From: Microlunatus speluncae
Lineage (GTDB): Bacteria > Actinomycetota > Actinomycetes > Propionibacteriales > Propionibacteriaceae
Direction: 5' to 3'
Length of the DNA: 64,000 nt
Assembly: GCF_009299835.1 (NCBI RefSeq)
Contig: NZ_VKCZ01000007.1
Coordinates: 62,001-126,000, forward strand
Shown here: piece after piece, positions 36,243 through 45,173 of the stretch
Layout: every line of letters begins with the position of its first letter
Numbering within the stretch: position 1 is the first letter of the stretch
Notes under the pieces: model-generated
Told to the model about the DNA's origin: nothing
Seen by the model: the letters and a program-made list of their open reading frames with translations, nothing else
Database searches by the model: none
Position numbers and translations under genes: made by a program

Positions 36243-36998
36243 ATGATCGCCTGGTTGACCGCCTTCCTGGACGGTCCGGCCGACACGTTCGGCGAGTCCG
36301 TCCGGTTCTGGCAGCGGGTCACCGGATCGGCGCTGTCGGCCTATCGCGGCGACGCCGGCCAGTTCGCCACCCTGCTGCCGCCGGACGGCGATTCCTATCT
36401 GCGGGTGCAACTGACCGATTCCGAGACCCCGGGGCACCATCTGGATCTGCACGTCGCCGACGTCGCGCCGGCGACCGAGCGGGCCGCCCGGCTGGGCGCG
36501 ACGATCACCTTCACCGAGCCCGGGCTGAGCGTCGCGACCTCACCCGGCGGCTTCCCGTTCTGCCTGGTCACCCATCACGGCGAACGGTTCCGGGCGCTGC
36601 CGTACGGCAGGCCGGGGTCGCTGGTCGATCAGCTCTGCCTCGACCTGCCGGCCGCGCGGTACGACGACGAGACCAGCTTCTGGTCCGAGCTGACCGGGTG
36701 GGAACACCGGCCCGGCTCGCAATCCGAGTTCGGCTATCTGGTCCGGCCGGAGGGCATGCCGCTGCGGATCCTGTTCCAGCGCACCGGCGACCCGCCCGAG
36801 ACCGAGGTCCGGGCCCATCTGGATCTGGCCTGCGCCGACCGCGAGACGGAGGCGACCCGGCACGAGGCCCTCGGCGCCCGGCGGCTGAGCGACGGCGCGC
36901 ACTGGATCACCTGCACCGACCCGGCCGGCCGACGCTATTGCCTGACCGCGCGTAATCCCGTCACCGGCCGGCTCCCGCTCCGCCGGCGTCGTACCTAG
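36243..36998 (+). CDS. Two-domain VOC (glyoxalase-like) protein
   Basis: 251 residues consisting of two beta-alpha-beta-beta-beta modules (about 1-115 and 125-235). The segments HHLDLHVADVAPATERAARL and VRAHLDLACADRETEATRHE are equivalent in the two halves. VOC proteins bind metals or ligands; this one has no recognisable substrate signature. Its end overlaps the convergent DinB gene by 4 bases. Confidence 0.82.
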   Translation: MIAWLTAFLDGPADTFGESVRFWQRVTGSALSAYRGDAGQFATLLPPDGDSYLRVQLTDSETPGHHLDLHVADVAPATERAARLGATITFTEPGLSVATSPGGFPFCLVTHHGERFRALPYGRPGSLVDQLCLDLPAARYDDETSFWSELTGWEHRPGSQSEFGYLVRPEGMPLRILFQRTGDPPETEVRAHLDLACADRETEATRHEALGARRLSDGAHWITCTDPAGRRYCLTARNPVTGRLPLRRRRT

Positions 36999-37486
36999 GA
37001 CGGTCCAGTGCGGGCCGCCAGTAACTGCTCGCGCAGGATGTCGGCGTGCCCGGCATGCTGCGCCAGTTCGCGGAGCACCTGGAGCTGCAGCGCCCAGACC
37101 GGGCGATCGCCGCGGCCGTCGACGCGATCACTGAGTCGGAGCTCGGCCAGCGCCGCCCGCGAGGCCTCGCAGCGCAGCCGATGAGCCTCCCGGACCGAGG
37201 CGATCGTGTCGGTCGCCCGCAGGGTGAAGGACCGGTCCGGCGTGCTCGCGATCCCGATCTCCCGATACGTCCGGCCGGTGAGCGCCTGATCGAACCAGAC
37301 CCCCTCGACATAGGTCACGTGCTTGAGCAAGCCGAGCAGCGTGGTCTTCGACGGCACCAGTCTCCGCCGCGCCTCCTCCTCGGTCAGCTCGTCCAAGCTG
37401 TGCTGCAGGGCGTCGCGATAATGATCAAGAAGCTCATCCAACCGCCCCCGCAACTCCGTGACCCACTCCTCGTCCCGCTGCTCCAT
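36995..37486 (-). CDS. DinB-family protein (DUF664-like)
   Basis: 163 residues, four-helix bundle. Likely metal ligands are His in GLLKHVTYVEGVWFD, AHRLRCEASRAAL and LAQHAGHADILREQL. Proteins of this kind are thiol- or metal-dependent enzymes of mostly unknown reaction. A fragment of a near-identical second copy is at 38079-38282. Confidence 0.85.
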   Translation of the reverse strand: MEQRDEEWVTELRGRLDELLDHYRDALQHSLDELTEEEARRRLVPSKTTLLGLLKHVTYVEGVWFDQALTGRTYREIGIASTPDRSFTLRATDTIASVREAHRLRCEASRAALAELRLSDRVDGRGDRPVWALQLQVLRELAQHAGHADILREQLLAARTGPS

Positions 37487-37506
37487 GCCTCAAGACCCTA
37501 GTTGAC

Positions 37507-37989
37507 CTACTGGGTGCACCAGCCCGCCCAGGCGCCTCTGTTGTCGTAGACGCGGAAGCGCATGAAGTCTTCGGTTCGAGGGCCGTAGACCCCGTCGTCT
37601 TTGATCTTGACGGATTGCTGGAATACGGCGACGGCGGCCTTGGTCAGCGGGCCGTACTTTCCGTCAATGGGTCCGGGGTTGATGTGATAGCAGTCCCTGA
37701 GAGCAGTCTGCAGTTCCCACACGTGCGAGCCGCGGGCACCAGTGTTCATGATGCAGTTCCTGGTGACTTGGTTGTACGAGGGAACGACGAGCTGACGGGT
37801 GCTGGTGATGTAGACAGCCAATCGCGTGTTGCAGTGCGGGGTGGCCGCGGCGACGATCGGTGCAGTAGCGGTCACCGGTCCTGATCGCAGCGTGGTGGCG
37901 GCCGCCGAGGTCGCCGCGGTCGTGCTGATGAGTCCGGTCAGACAAAGGATCGAGGCGAGAGCGGTAGCGAGTCTCGTTGCTTGTTTCAT
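37507..37989 (-). CDS. Secreted protein with peptidoglycan-binding-like domain
   Basis: 160 residues. A signal peptide (ATALASILCLTGLISTTAAT, cleavage near SAAAT) is followed by a short region with two Cys and a PG_binding_1-like module (WELQTALRDCYHINPGPIDG, KYGPLTKAAVAVFQ, then VYGPRTEDFMRF). It has no catalytic domain, so it is probably a wall-binding protein or peptide. Base composition is visibly less GC-rich than its neighbours. It lies between the intact DinB gene and a DinB fragment, which suggests arrival by insertion. Confidence 0.75.
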   Translation of the reverse strand: MKQATRLATALASILCLTGLISTTAATSAAATTLRSGPVTATAPIVAAATPHCNTRLAVYITSTRQLVVPSYNQVTRNCIMNTGARGSHVWELQTALRDCYHINPGPIDGKYGPLTKAAVAVFQQSVKIKDDGVYGPRTEDFMRFRVYDNRGAWAGWCTQ

Positions 37990-38078
37990 AGCGTCCTTCG
38001 GCTAGGTCCAATTTGACCGAACGCTAGGTGTCGTTGCTGACTCGCCGCTGACATTCTTCTCATCACCACGCCACGCCC

Positions 38079-38282
38079 GTCGACCCGATCGCTCAACCGC
38101 AACTCAGCCAGCGCCGCCCGCGACGCCTCGCAGCGCAGCCGGTGCGCCTCCCGGACCGAGTCGATCGTGTCAGTCGCACGCAGAGTGAAGGACCGGTCCC
38201 GCGTGCTCGCGATCCCGATCTCCCGATACGTCCGGCCGGTGAACGTCTGATCGAACCAGACCCCCTCGACATAGGTCACGTG
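38079..38282 (-). pseudogene. Truncated duplicate of the DinB-family gene
   Basis: The sequence matches the middle of the gene at 36995 (37122-37321). At protein level TYVEGVWFDQTFTGRTYREI and the following 50 residues differ at only a few positions from the intact copy. The N-terminal 55 and C-terminal 35 residues are missing. The ATG at 38279 in this frame is just an internal Met. The fragment abuts the end of the VOC gene, whose stop codon lies inside it. Confidence 0.8.
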
Positions 38283-38968
38283 CTGTGCGTCGACCGGGAG
38301 AGCTGAGCCCGGAGTTCGGCGAGTTCGGCGGCGACCTCCGCGGTGTCCACCGACAGCCCGTCGATCTCGGCCAGGACGGATCGGGCCCGGTCGGGCGCAC
38401 CGCTGCGGACCAGCAGCTCGGCGAGATAGCTGAGCAGCGGCAGCCGTTCCTGATCACTCGCGTCGGCGTGGCGGCGCAGCCCGTTCTCCAAGATCGAGAT
38501 CCCGGTCCCCACGTCGCCGTGCGAGTCGCCCTGCCGGGCCGCGTTCAGCAGCACCCGCTCCAGCCGCGAGCCCTCGCCGCCGTCCTCGGCGCCGGCGGTG
38601 ACCCGGAGCCAGTTGGCGGCCGGGTCGACGACCGAGAAGCCGCGAGCGGTGCCCTGCTTCAGCCGCGGTCGAGTGATCCGCGGCAAGCCGGCCAGCGGCA
38701 GCTTGCCGTAGTGCGAACGCAGCCCGGCGGCAAATTCCTCGAACAACACCAGGGTGTCGTCGACCTGGATGATCACACTGCTCCAGTTGGCCTCCGGGTC
38801 GAAGCCGGGGAGGCCGAAGAAGTGCAGCTCGCAGCCGTCGGCCCGGCTGAGGGCGAGATAGGGATTCGGCCGGTCCTGGCGGTAGGTCTGCCGGAAGCCG
38901 AGGGCGAGGTAGAAGGGCAGCACGTGGTCGAGTTCGGCGCAGGGCAGGGCGGGGATGGTTCGAATCAC
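38276..38968 (-). CDS. VOC-family protein with C-terminal helical extension
   Basis: 230 residues. The N-terminal 125 residues are bleomycin-resistance-like VOC (IPALPCAELDHVLPFYLALG, LHFFGLPGFDPEANWSSVI). The rest is a TPR-like helical tail (LSYLAELLVRSGAPDRARSV). The last residues and stop codon come from sequence shared with the DinB fragment, so the original C-terminus may have been replaced by the duplication. Ligand unknown. Confidence 0.8.
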   Translation of the reverse strand: MIRTIPALPCAELDHVLPFYLALGFRQTYRQDRPNPYLALSRADGCELHFFGLPGFDPEANWSSVIIQVDDTLVLFEEFAAGLRSHYGKLPLAGLPRITRPRLKQGTARGFSVVDPAANWLRVTAGAEDGGEGSRLERVLLNAARQGDSHGDVGTGISILENGLRRHADASDQERLPLLSYLAELLVRSGAPDRARSVLAEIDGLSVDTAEVAAELAELRAQLSRSTHST

Positions 38969-39045
38969 CCGACCATTTTACCGTACGCTATACGGTGTTT
39001 CAGTCCGGAAGTGAAATCCCCCGCAACGAGGAGCAAACGGGCCGG

Positions 39046-39885
39046 TCAGCGGTGCCGCGGTGTCAGTGCCGAGCGATAGCGGGCGTAGATCACCGGGGCC
39101 AGCCGGGTGCCGAGCGGCGGCAGGACGGTCACGCCGTGTTCGGCCGCGGCGGTCTCCAGCCGGGTCAGCAACAGGCCCGGCGAGACGAAGAGGGGCAGGA
39201 CGATCAGCCGGTCGACCCGGCCGAGCTGCTCGTCGGCCCGGGGATCGCAGGTGGCGAAAGCCGCGAAGTCCCAGCTGCCGCGACGGCTGCCGAGGCGGGA
39301 GGCGAGGGACATCACGGCGGCGTTGGCCTCGGCGTCGGAGGAACCGACCCCGTACACCATCACTACCGACTCCGGGCCGACGCCGGCCTCGGCCAGAGTG
39401 CTGTCGAGCAGGCTCTCGATGTCGCCGCCGGTGCCGAGCACGTCGGCGGTGATCAACTCCAGCCCGGTGTCCTGCCGGGCCTTCGCCACGGTGGCCGGCA
39501 GGTCGATCCGGGCATGGAAAGCCTCGGTGAACAGCAACGGCAGGACGACGGCACGCTGCCGACCCGCGGCCCGCAGCGAAGCGGCCGCGGTCCCGAGATC
39601 GGGTTCGGTCAGATCGAGGAACGCGGTGCTGACTTCGAGCCGCTCCGGCCCGGATTCGTCGGCGACGGCCGCGGCGAGTTGATCCAGCGCCGCGGACACG
39701 CCGGGATGCCGGCTGCCGTGGGCAACCAGGATCAGCGGCGTCGTGCCGCCGCCGGGACCGGACGAGGTCAGCGGGTCTCGCGGTGCGGCTGGTGCGTCCG
39801 GCAGCGCGGGCAGAACTTCTTCAGCTCGAGCCGGTCCGGATCGTTCCGCTTGTTCTTCTTCGTCAGGTAGTTGCGTTCCTTGCAC
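39046..39885 (-). CDS. Sirohydrochlorin chelatase-like protein (CbiX/SirB type)
   Basis: The core starts near 39744 with [20 protein letters not shown], whose His is the metal-binding residue. A second chelatase-like half ([20 protein letters not shown]) and a related C-terminal module follow, giving the usual length of about 240. Such enzymes insert iron or cobalt into sirohydrochlorin. The start is a problem: the first in-frame canonical start (GTG 39885) lies inside rpmG, and no ATG/GTG/TTG lies between the rpmG end and the core. A CTG overlapping the rpmG stop is the alternative. Confidence 0.8.
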   Translation of the reverse strand: MQGTQLPDEEEQAERSGPARAEEVLPALPDAPAAPRDPLTSSGPGGGTTPLILVAHGSRHPGVSAALDQLAAAVADESGPERLEVSTAFLDLTEPDLGTAAASLRAAGRQRAVVLPLLFTEAFHARIDLPATVAKARQDTGLELITADVLGTGGDIESLLDSTLAEAGVGPESVVMVYGVGSSDAEANAAVMSLASRLGSRRGSWDFAAFATCDPRADEQLGRVDRLIVLPLFVSPGLLLTRLETAAAEHGVTVLPPLGTRLAPVIYARYRSALTPRHR

Positions 39886-39935
39886 TCGGTGCAGGCGAGT
39901 GTGATCTTCGGCCGCACATCAGAGCTCTTGGCCAT
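39768..39935 (-). CDS. rpmG: 50S ribosomal protein L33
   Basis: 55 residues, typical length. It reads [20 protein letters not shown], then [20 protein letters not shown] and [15 protein letters not shown]. Two CxxC pairs (CTEC, CPRC) mark the zinc-containing C+ form. It lies 55 bases downstream of tRNA-Met in the order tRNA-Thr, tRNA-Met, rpmG, which is conserved in actinobacteria. Beyond it comes the chelatase instead of hadA. Confidence 0.95.
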   Translation of the reverse strand: MAKSSDVRPKITLACTECKERNYLTKKNKRNDPDRLELKKFCPRCRTHQPHRETR

Positions 39936-39990
39936 GACTTCCTCACTTTCGCCTGATCCAGGCGCTTGCCGGACTAACTTCGACTTACGG

Positions 39991-40064
39991 TAGCGGGGGC
40001 GGGATTCGAACCCGCGACCTCACGATTATGAGTCGTACGCTCTCACCAACTGAGCTACCCCGCC
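39991..40064 (-). tRNA. tRNA-Met (anticodon CAT), elongator type
   Basis: 74 bases. The acceptor GGCGGGG pairs with CCCCGCT (first pair G-U), the anticodon loop is CTCATAA and the T arm is GCGGG-TTCGAAT-CCCGC. The discriminator is A and CCA is not encoded. The anticodon stem lacks the three G-C pairs of initiators and the first acceptor pair is not the initiator mismatch, so elongator is preferred. Confidence 0.94.
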
Positions 40065-40110
40065 ACGGTTCCCACCCACTTGCCCTGCCGGAGCAGGAAG
40101 GTGACTCCCG

Positions 40111-40183
40111 AGCCCCCATGCGGAATCGAACCGCAGACCTTCTCCTTACCATGGAGACGCTCTGCCTACTGAGCTATAGGGGC
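40111..40183 (-). tRNA. tRNA-Thr (anticodon GGT)
   Basis: 73 bases. The acceptor GCCCCTA pairs with TGGGGGC, the anticodon stem TCTCC/GGAGA carries loop ATGGTAA with anticodon GGT, and the T arm is TGCGG-TTCGATT-CCGCA. The discriminator is T and CCA is not encoded. It lies 46 bases upstream of tRNA-Met on the same strand. Confidence 0.95.
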
Positions 40184-40269
40184 AAGTCTACGGCGCCGAT
40201 CACCCGGCGCCGACGCACAAAGATACACACTGGGCGGCGTCCAACGCGAATCGGTTGCGAGCCGCGGAA

Positions 40270-40893
40270 TCAGGTGCGGTAAGCGCGCAGGAATGTCTCG
40301 ACTCCGGCCCGCACCGCCGCGGTCACTGAGCGGTCGTCACCACGGCCGGTGCCGAGCACGGTGAGCTCGGCCATCTCGGCTCCGATCAGGGCGAGGAACT
40401 GCTTCGCGGCACGCAGCGGATCGTCGAGCTTCAGGTGCCCGGCATTGGCCAGCATGGCCAGTCGGCCGGCCAGCGCCTCGATCATCGGATCGGCGCCGCG
40501 GGACCGGACGATGCTGAACACCTCGGGGTCGCGATTGATCTCGGCGTAGAGCTGGCGCTGCAGCGACGCGGCGCAGGGACTGCGTTGGCACTCGACCAGC
40601 TGGACGGCGACCTGGCGCAGGCTCTGCTCCCAGTTCGCGCCGACGTCGAGCGCGATGGCGGCCGCGTACGACTGCTCGTTCAGCTGCCGCGAACTCTCGG
40701 CCAGCGACTCCCGGAACAGCCGCTCCTTGTTGCCGAAGTGGCTGTAGACGGTCGGCTTGGACACCCCGGCCCGGCCGGCGATCGCGTCGATGCTGGCCCG
40801 CTCGTACCCGTCCTCGGCGAACAGCTCGGCGGCCGCGTCCAGGATCGCCTGGCGCTTGGTCGCGCCACGCGTGCCGGGGGCCGCCGCTGTCAT
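40270..40893 (-). CDS. TetR-family transcriptional regulator
   Basis: 207 residues. The N-terminal helix-turn-helix (AILDAAAELFAEDGYERASI, IAGRAGVSKPTVYSHFGNKE, residues about 14-55) is followed by a helical effector domain. It is divergent from the MFS exporter at 40956 with a 62-base gap carrying a candidate operator, so it is very likely the local repressor of that pump. ATG at 40893 is preferred over GTG at 40911. Confidence 0.92.
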   Translation of the reverse strand: MTAAAPGTRGATKRQAILDAAAELFAEDGYERASIDAIAGRAGVSKPTVYSHFGNKERLFRESLAESSRQLNEQSYAAAIALDVGANWEQSLRQVAVQLVECQRSPCAASLQRQLYAEINRDPEVFSIVRSRGADPMIEALAGRLAMLANAGHLKLDDPLRAAKQFLALIGAEMAELTVLGTGRGDDRSVTAAVRAGVETFLRAYRT

Positions 40894-40926
40894 GCCCGAA
40901 CTATACCGCACTGCCTGATTGACTTT

Positions 40927-40941
40927 ACTACTCGGTTTAGT
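40927..40941. promoter_or_regulatory. Candidate TetR operator in the TetR/MFS gap
   Basis: ACTACTCGGTTTAGT has ACTA/TAGT ends with a 7-base centre, a common TetR operator format. It lies 15 bases before the MFS start codon. The symmetry is modest. Confidence 0.4.
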
Positions 40942-40955
40942 TTAGTTTCCTTGCC

Positions 40956-42344
40956 ATGACAGTAGACACCGAACGGGCGACGCCGGTCCGGCTCGACCGG
41001 ACCACCACGCTGGTCGTGGCCGCGATGGCGGTGGCCGCGCTGATGGCCGTGCTCAACGGCACCGCCGTCGCCGCCTCGCTGACCACCCTGAGCACCGCCC
41101 TCGGCACCGGTCTCGACACTGTCGTCTGGGTCACCGTCGGCTACCTGATCAGCGCCGGGCTGGCGCAACCGCTGGCCGGCTGGGCCTCCGACCGGTACGG
41201 CGGCCGCCGGGTCTTCCTGATCGGGCTGGCCGGCTTCGTGCTCGGCTCGGTGCTGGCCGGCTTCGCCTGGTCGATCGGCGCCCTGATCGCGTTCCGGGTG
41301 CTCCAGGGCTTCGGCGGCGGGCTGCTGGAGCCGGCCGCCCTCGCCCTCAGCGCCCGGGCCGCTCCGCCCGCGCTGGTGGGCCGGGTGATGGGCTTCCTGT
41401 CCATGATCATCAACGTCGCGCCGATCGTCGGACCGCTGTTCGGCGCGGTGCTGGACACCGATCCGTCGTGGCGCGGCATTTTCTTGATCAATCTGCCGAT
41501 CGGTCTGCTCGTGCTGATCGCCGCGATCCGGCTGCTGCCCCGCGATCAGGCCCCCGACCGGCCCGGCGGACCGATCGACCTGCTGGGCCTGATCCTGTTA
41601 CCGCTCGGCTTCGTCGGGCTGCTGATCGCGCTGAACCGGGTCGGCACGGACACCCCCGTTTGGATCCCGTTGCTGGCCGCGGCGGTCGGCGTGATCTTGC
41701 TCGGCTGGTACGCCCGGCACGCCGCGACCACGACCAAGGCGCCGGTGCTGGACCTCGGCCTGCTCCGGCACCGCGGCTTCGTCGGCAGCCTGATCGCCAT
41801 GGCCGCCGTGGGATTCACCATGTTCTCGATGGTGATCTCGTTGCCGCTGTTCGCCGAGCAACTCCTCGGCTGGCACGGCCTCGCGCGCGGCCTGCTGGTC
41901 TGCGCCCTCGGGGTCGGACTGATCGTCTCGATGTCCAACGGCGGCCGGATCAGCGACCGGACCGGGCCGAAGGTGCTGGTCCGGGCGGGCGCCGCGGTGA
42001 CCGCGATCGGCCTGGCCACCTTCGCCTTGATCAATCCCGTCGCCCCGGCACCGGTGCTGATCATCGTCATGATCATCATCGGCTTGTCGTTCGGCTTCGT
42101 CGCCGCCCCGGCGTTCTCCAGCGTCTTCCGGGTGGTGCCCGCGGCCTCGACGGCGCAGGCGACAGCCACCCTGTTCATCGTGGTGCAGTTGGCGGCCTCG
42201 ACCGGGGTCACCGTGGTCGGCGTGTTCACCGGGCTCGGCCAGCTCGGCTTCAGCCTGATCTTCGCCCTGCTGGCCCTGAGCCAGCTGATCGCCCTGGCCG
42301 CCACCCGACTGCTGCCCGGCCCGCCTGTCCACAACGGTCCCTGA
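40956..42344 (+). CDS. MFS multidrug efflux transporter, DHA2 (EmrB/QacA) type
   Basis: 462 residues with about 14 membrane helices. The motif A region is GWASDRYGGRRVFLIGLAGF, and the antiporter motif C region FGGGLLEPAALALSARAAPP is near residues 116-135. The family exports drugs or toxic metabolites using the proton gradient. It is controlled by the divergent TetR gene. Its last codons and TGA stop lie within a type-A repeat. Confidence 0.93.
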   Translation: MTVDTERATPVRLDRTTTLVVAAMAVAALMAVLNGTAVAASLTTLSTALGTGLDTVVWVTVGYLISAGLAQPLAGWASDRYGGRRVFLIGLAGFVLGSVLAGFAWSIGALIAFRVLQGFGGGLLEPAALALSARAAPPALVGRVMGFLSMIINVAPIVGPLFGAVLDTDPSWRGIFLINLPIGLLVLIAAIRLLPRDQAPDRPGGPIDLLGLILLPLGFVGLLIALNRVGTDTPVWIPLLAAAVGVILLGWYARHAATTTKAPVLDLGLLRHRGFVGSLIAMAAVGFTMFSMVISLPLFAEQLLGWHGLARGLLVCALGVGLIVSMSNGGRISDRTGPKVLVRAGAAVTAIGLATFALINPVAPAPVLIIVMIIIGLSFGFVAAPAFSSVFRVVPAASTAQATATLFIVVQLAASTGVTVVGVFTGLGQLGFSLIFALLALSQLIALAATRLLPGPPVHNGP

Positions 42345-42357
42345 GCCTGTCGAAGGG
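42336..42357. repeat. Type-A repeat at the 3' end of the MFS gene
   Basis: GTCCCTGAGCCTGTCGAAGG occurs across the stop codon; the repeat's TGA is the stop of the exporter gene at 40956. It is a single forward copy. Confidence 0.85.
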
Positions 42358-42406
42358 GAAGCCCGATCCCTACCCTGTTCCTCAGAGCTTCAGGGAGGCA
42401 GCAGGA

Positions 42407-44128
42407 ATGAGCGAGCCAACGCAGCGCCGGGCCGAGCGGTTCTTCAACGAGCCGGGTGTGGCCGGCTTCATCCACCGCTCGTTCATGAAGTCGATGGGGC
42501 ACGACGACGATGATCTTGGTCGGCCGCTGATCGGCATCTGCAACACGTTCAGCGAGCTCAACAACTGCCACCAGCACTTCCGCGAGCTGTGTGAGGCGGT
42601 GAAGCGGGGCGTGCTGCAGGCCGGTGGGACGCCGGTGGAGTTTCCGACGATCTCACTCGGCGAGAATTTCCTCTCCCCCACCTCGATGCTGCATCGCAAC
42701 CTGGCCGCGATGGACACCGAGGAAATGATCCGCAGCCAACCGCTGGACGGAGTGGTGCTGCTGGCGTCCTGCGACAAGACCACGCCGGCGGCATTGATGG
42801 GCGCGGCCAGCGCCGACCTGCCGGCGATCCTGGTCAGCGGCGGGCCGATGCTCAACGGCCGCCAGGGCGACCAGGTGCTCGGCGCCTGCACGGACTGCCG
42901 CCGGCTCACCGCCGAGCATCGGGCCGGCCGGCTCGACGACGCCGCCTACCGCGGCTACGAGGACGCGATCGTGCGCAGCGCCGGTCACTGCATGGTGATG
43001 GGTACGGCCTCGACGATGAACGCCCTGGCCGAGGTGCTGGGAATGGCGCTGCCGGGCAACGCGGCGATCCCGGCGGTCGATTCGCGCCGGCTCCGGCTGG
43101 CGCAGGCCGCTGGCCGGCGGATCGTCGGCCTGGTCGCCGAGGACCTCCGGCCGTCCGCGATCCTCACTCCACAAGCGTTCGAGAACGCGATCACCCTGCT
43201 CAGCGCGCTCGGCGGCAGCACCAACGCGGTCGTCCATCTGCCGGCGATCGCCGGCCGCCGTGATCTTGACCTGCCGTTGCGCCTGTTCGACGAAATCAGT
43301 GCCCGAACTCCGCTCCTGGTGGACCTGAAGCCGGTCGGCCGCTATCAGATGGAGGAGCTCTTCTACGCCGGCGGCGTGCCGGTGGTGATCAAGGAACTGT
43401 TGCCGCTGTTGCACGGTGATCAGCTCACCGTGACCGGACAGACCCTGGCCGAGAGCGTCGCCGACGCCCCGGCCCCGGACGGTTCGGTGATCAGGACCTT
43501 GGCCGAGCCGCTCGACGCGCACGGCGGGCTGGCCGTGCTCACCGGCAACCTGGCGCCGGACGGCGCCGTGATCAAGCACGCGGCGGCGAGCCCGGAGCTG
43601 CTCCGGCACCGCGGTCGGGCCCGGGTCTTCACCAGCGTCGGCGATCTGCGGGACCGGATCGACGATCCGGAGCTGGACATCGAGGCCACGGACATCCTGG
43701 TGCTGCAGAACACCGGGCCGGTCGGCGGCCCCGGCATGCCCGAGGTCGGCAACCTGCCGCTGCCGGCCAAGCTGCTCCGGCAGGGAGTCCGGGACATGGT
43801 GCGGATCTCCGACGCCCGGATGAGCGGCACCGCGTTCGGCACGGTGATCTTGCACGTGGCGCCGGAGAGCGCGATCGGCGGGCCGCTGGCCCTGGTCGTC
43901 GATGGTGATCAGATCGAGCTCGACGTGCCCGGCCGCAGCCTGCGACTGCTGGTCGACGACGCCGAGTTGGAGCGCCGCCGGGCCGCCTGGCGACCCCCGG
44001 CGCCGGCCTACCGCCGCGGCTACGGCTCGCTCTATCTGTCCCATGTCGATCAAGCACCCCTCGGCTGCGACTTCGACTTCCTGCACGGCCACAGCCCGAT
44101 CGACACCGAGGATCAGCCCAAGTTCTGA
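42407..44128 (+). CDS. IlvD/Edd-family sugar-acid dehydratase
   Basis: 573 residues. Cluster Cys residues are in FSELNNCHQHFRELCEAVKR, LLASCDKTTPAALMGAASAD and SAGHCMVMGTASTMNALAEV, the pattern of [2Fe-2S] pentonate/hexonate dehydratases rather than IlvD proper. The C-terminal half has TGNLAPDGAVIKHAA and the late NTGPVGGPGMPEVGNLPLP block. It would dehydrate an aldonic acid such as arabinonate or xylonate to a 2-keto-3-deoxy acid. ATG at 42407 follows GGGAGG. A sugar kinase follows 34 bases downstream. Confidence 0.9.
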   Translation: MSEPTQRRAERFFNEPGVAGFIHRSFMKSMGHDDDDLGRPLIGICNTFSELNNCHQHFRELCEAVKRGVLQAGGTPVEFPTISLGENFLSPTSMLHRNLAAMDTEEMIRSQPLDGVVLLASCDKTTPAALMGAASADLPAILVSGGPMLNGRQGDQVLGACTDCRRLTAEHRAGRLDDAAYRGYEDAIVRSAGHCMVMGTASTMNALAEVLGMALPGNAAIPAVDSRRLRLAQAAGRRIVGLVAEDLRPSAILTPQAFENAITLLSALGGSTNAVVHLPAIAGRRDLDLPLRLFDEISARTPLLVDLKPVGRYQMEELFYAGGVPVVIKELLPLLHGDQLTVTGQTLAESVADAPAPDGSVIRTLAEPLDAHGGLAVLTGNLAPDGAVIKHAAASPELLRHRGRARVFTSVGDLRDRIDDPELDIEATDILVLQNTGPVGGPGMPEVGNLPLPAKLLRQGVRDMVRISDARMSGTAFGTVILHVAPESAIGGPLALVVDGDQIELDVPGRSLRLLVDDAELERRRAAWRPPAPAYRRGYGSLYLSHVDQAPLGCDFDFLHGHSPIDTEDQPKF

Positions 44129-44162
44129 TCACCTGGCGTGCTCGACGTTAGAGTTTGCGCCC

Positions 44163-45173
44163 ATGACAGAGTTGCCATTGCGCGCCGGATACGTGATCGC
44201 CGTCGACGCCGGCGGCACGCACACCCGGGTCAGGTGTCACGGCAGCGACGGGTCGCTGCTCGCGGCGGCGACCGGTCGCGGCGGATCGCCGAACCACAAC
44301 GATGATGCGGCCGACAACGTCGCCGACACGGTGGCTCGCGCGCTGGCGCAGGGTGATCTTGATCCGGCTGACGCGATCGGTTTCGCCGCCGGCCTCGCCG
44401 GGATCGGGCGCACCGGCTCCAACCAGGGCGGGTGGACCAGCGCCTGGGCCGAGGAGCACTTCGCCCTCCCCTCGCTCCGCTGCCCGCGACGCTTCGTCAA
44501 CGACGCGGTGGTCGCTCATCGCGGTGCCCTGCTGGGCGAGCCCGGGGTGATGGTGGTCGCCGGCACCGGCTCGATGATCTTGGCCATCACCGCGGACGGC
44601 CGGGAGATCGAGAGCGGTCAGTTCCAGCACTATGCCGGCGGCGCCCGGCACCTGGTCTTCGACCTGATGCACCAGATCTTGATCGGTACGACCTCGACGG
44701 CCGACGCGCCCCTGGTCGCGCAGGTGCTGGAGCACTGGGGAGTCGATGATCTGACCGGGCTGCGCCGGGTGATCTTGGAGCTGGCCGAAGTCGATCACAA
44801 CGACGTCAAGCGCCGCTACGGCGCGCTGGCCCCGCTGGTGACCGCGGCGGCCGACACGTCACCGCTGGCCGACCAGGCGATCCGCGGGCTGACCGACAAG
44901 ACCGCGCACGGCGTCCTGCTGCTGGCCGCCCTGGTCGGCACCGAACCGGTCCCGGTCGCCGTCACCGGCGCCCTGGCCAGCGATCCCGCCTTCGCCGACC
45001 GGCTCGGCGTCTCACTCTGCGTGCCCGGCTCGGTGCACAGCGAGCTCGTACCCCCGGCCCTGGACGCCGTCGGCGGCGCCGCCCTCCTCGCCTACGAAGC
45101 CGCCGGCCTCACCCTCGCCCTAGACCCACCCACAATCACCCGCCTCACCCAAACCCCGCCGACCCGTCACTAA
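44163..45173 (+). CDS. BadF/BadG/BcrA/BcrD-type sugar kinase (N-acetylglucosamine kinase-like)
   Basis: 336 residues, ASKHA fold. The phosphate-1 loop is VIAVDAGGTHTRVRCHGSDG, the catalytic-Asp region is RRFVNDAVVAHRGALLGEPG, and the phosphate-2 loop is VVAGTGSMILAITADGREIE. These enzymes phosphorylate N-acetylglucosamine or similar sugars with ATP. It could supply NagA's substrate, although nagA is 40 kb away; the link is inferred. The stop codon TAA is inside a type-D palindrome. Confidence 0.85.
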   Translation: MTELPLRAGYVIAVDAGGTHTRVRCHGSDGSLLAAATGRGGSPNHNDDAADNVADTVARALAQGDLDPADAIGFAAGLAGIGRTGSNQGGWTSAWAEEHFALPSLRCPRRFVNDAVVAHRGALLGEPGVMVVAGTGSMILAITADGREIESGQFQHYAGGARHLVFDLMHQILIGTTSTADAPLVAQVLEHWGVDDLTGLRRVILELAEVDHNDVKRRYGALAPLVTAAADTSPLADQAIRGLTDKTAHGVLLLAALVGTEPVPVAVTGALASDPAFADRLGVSLCVPGSVHSELVPPALDAVGGAALLAYEAAGLTLALDPPTITRLTQTPPTRH

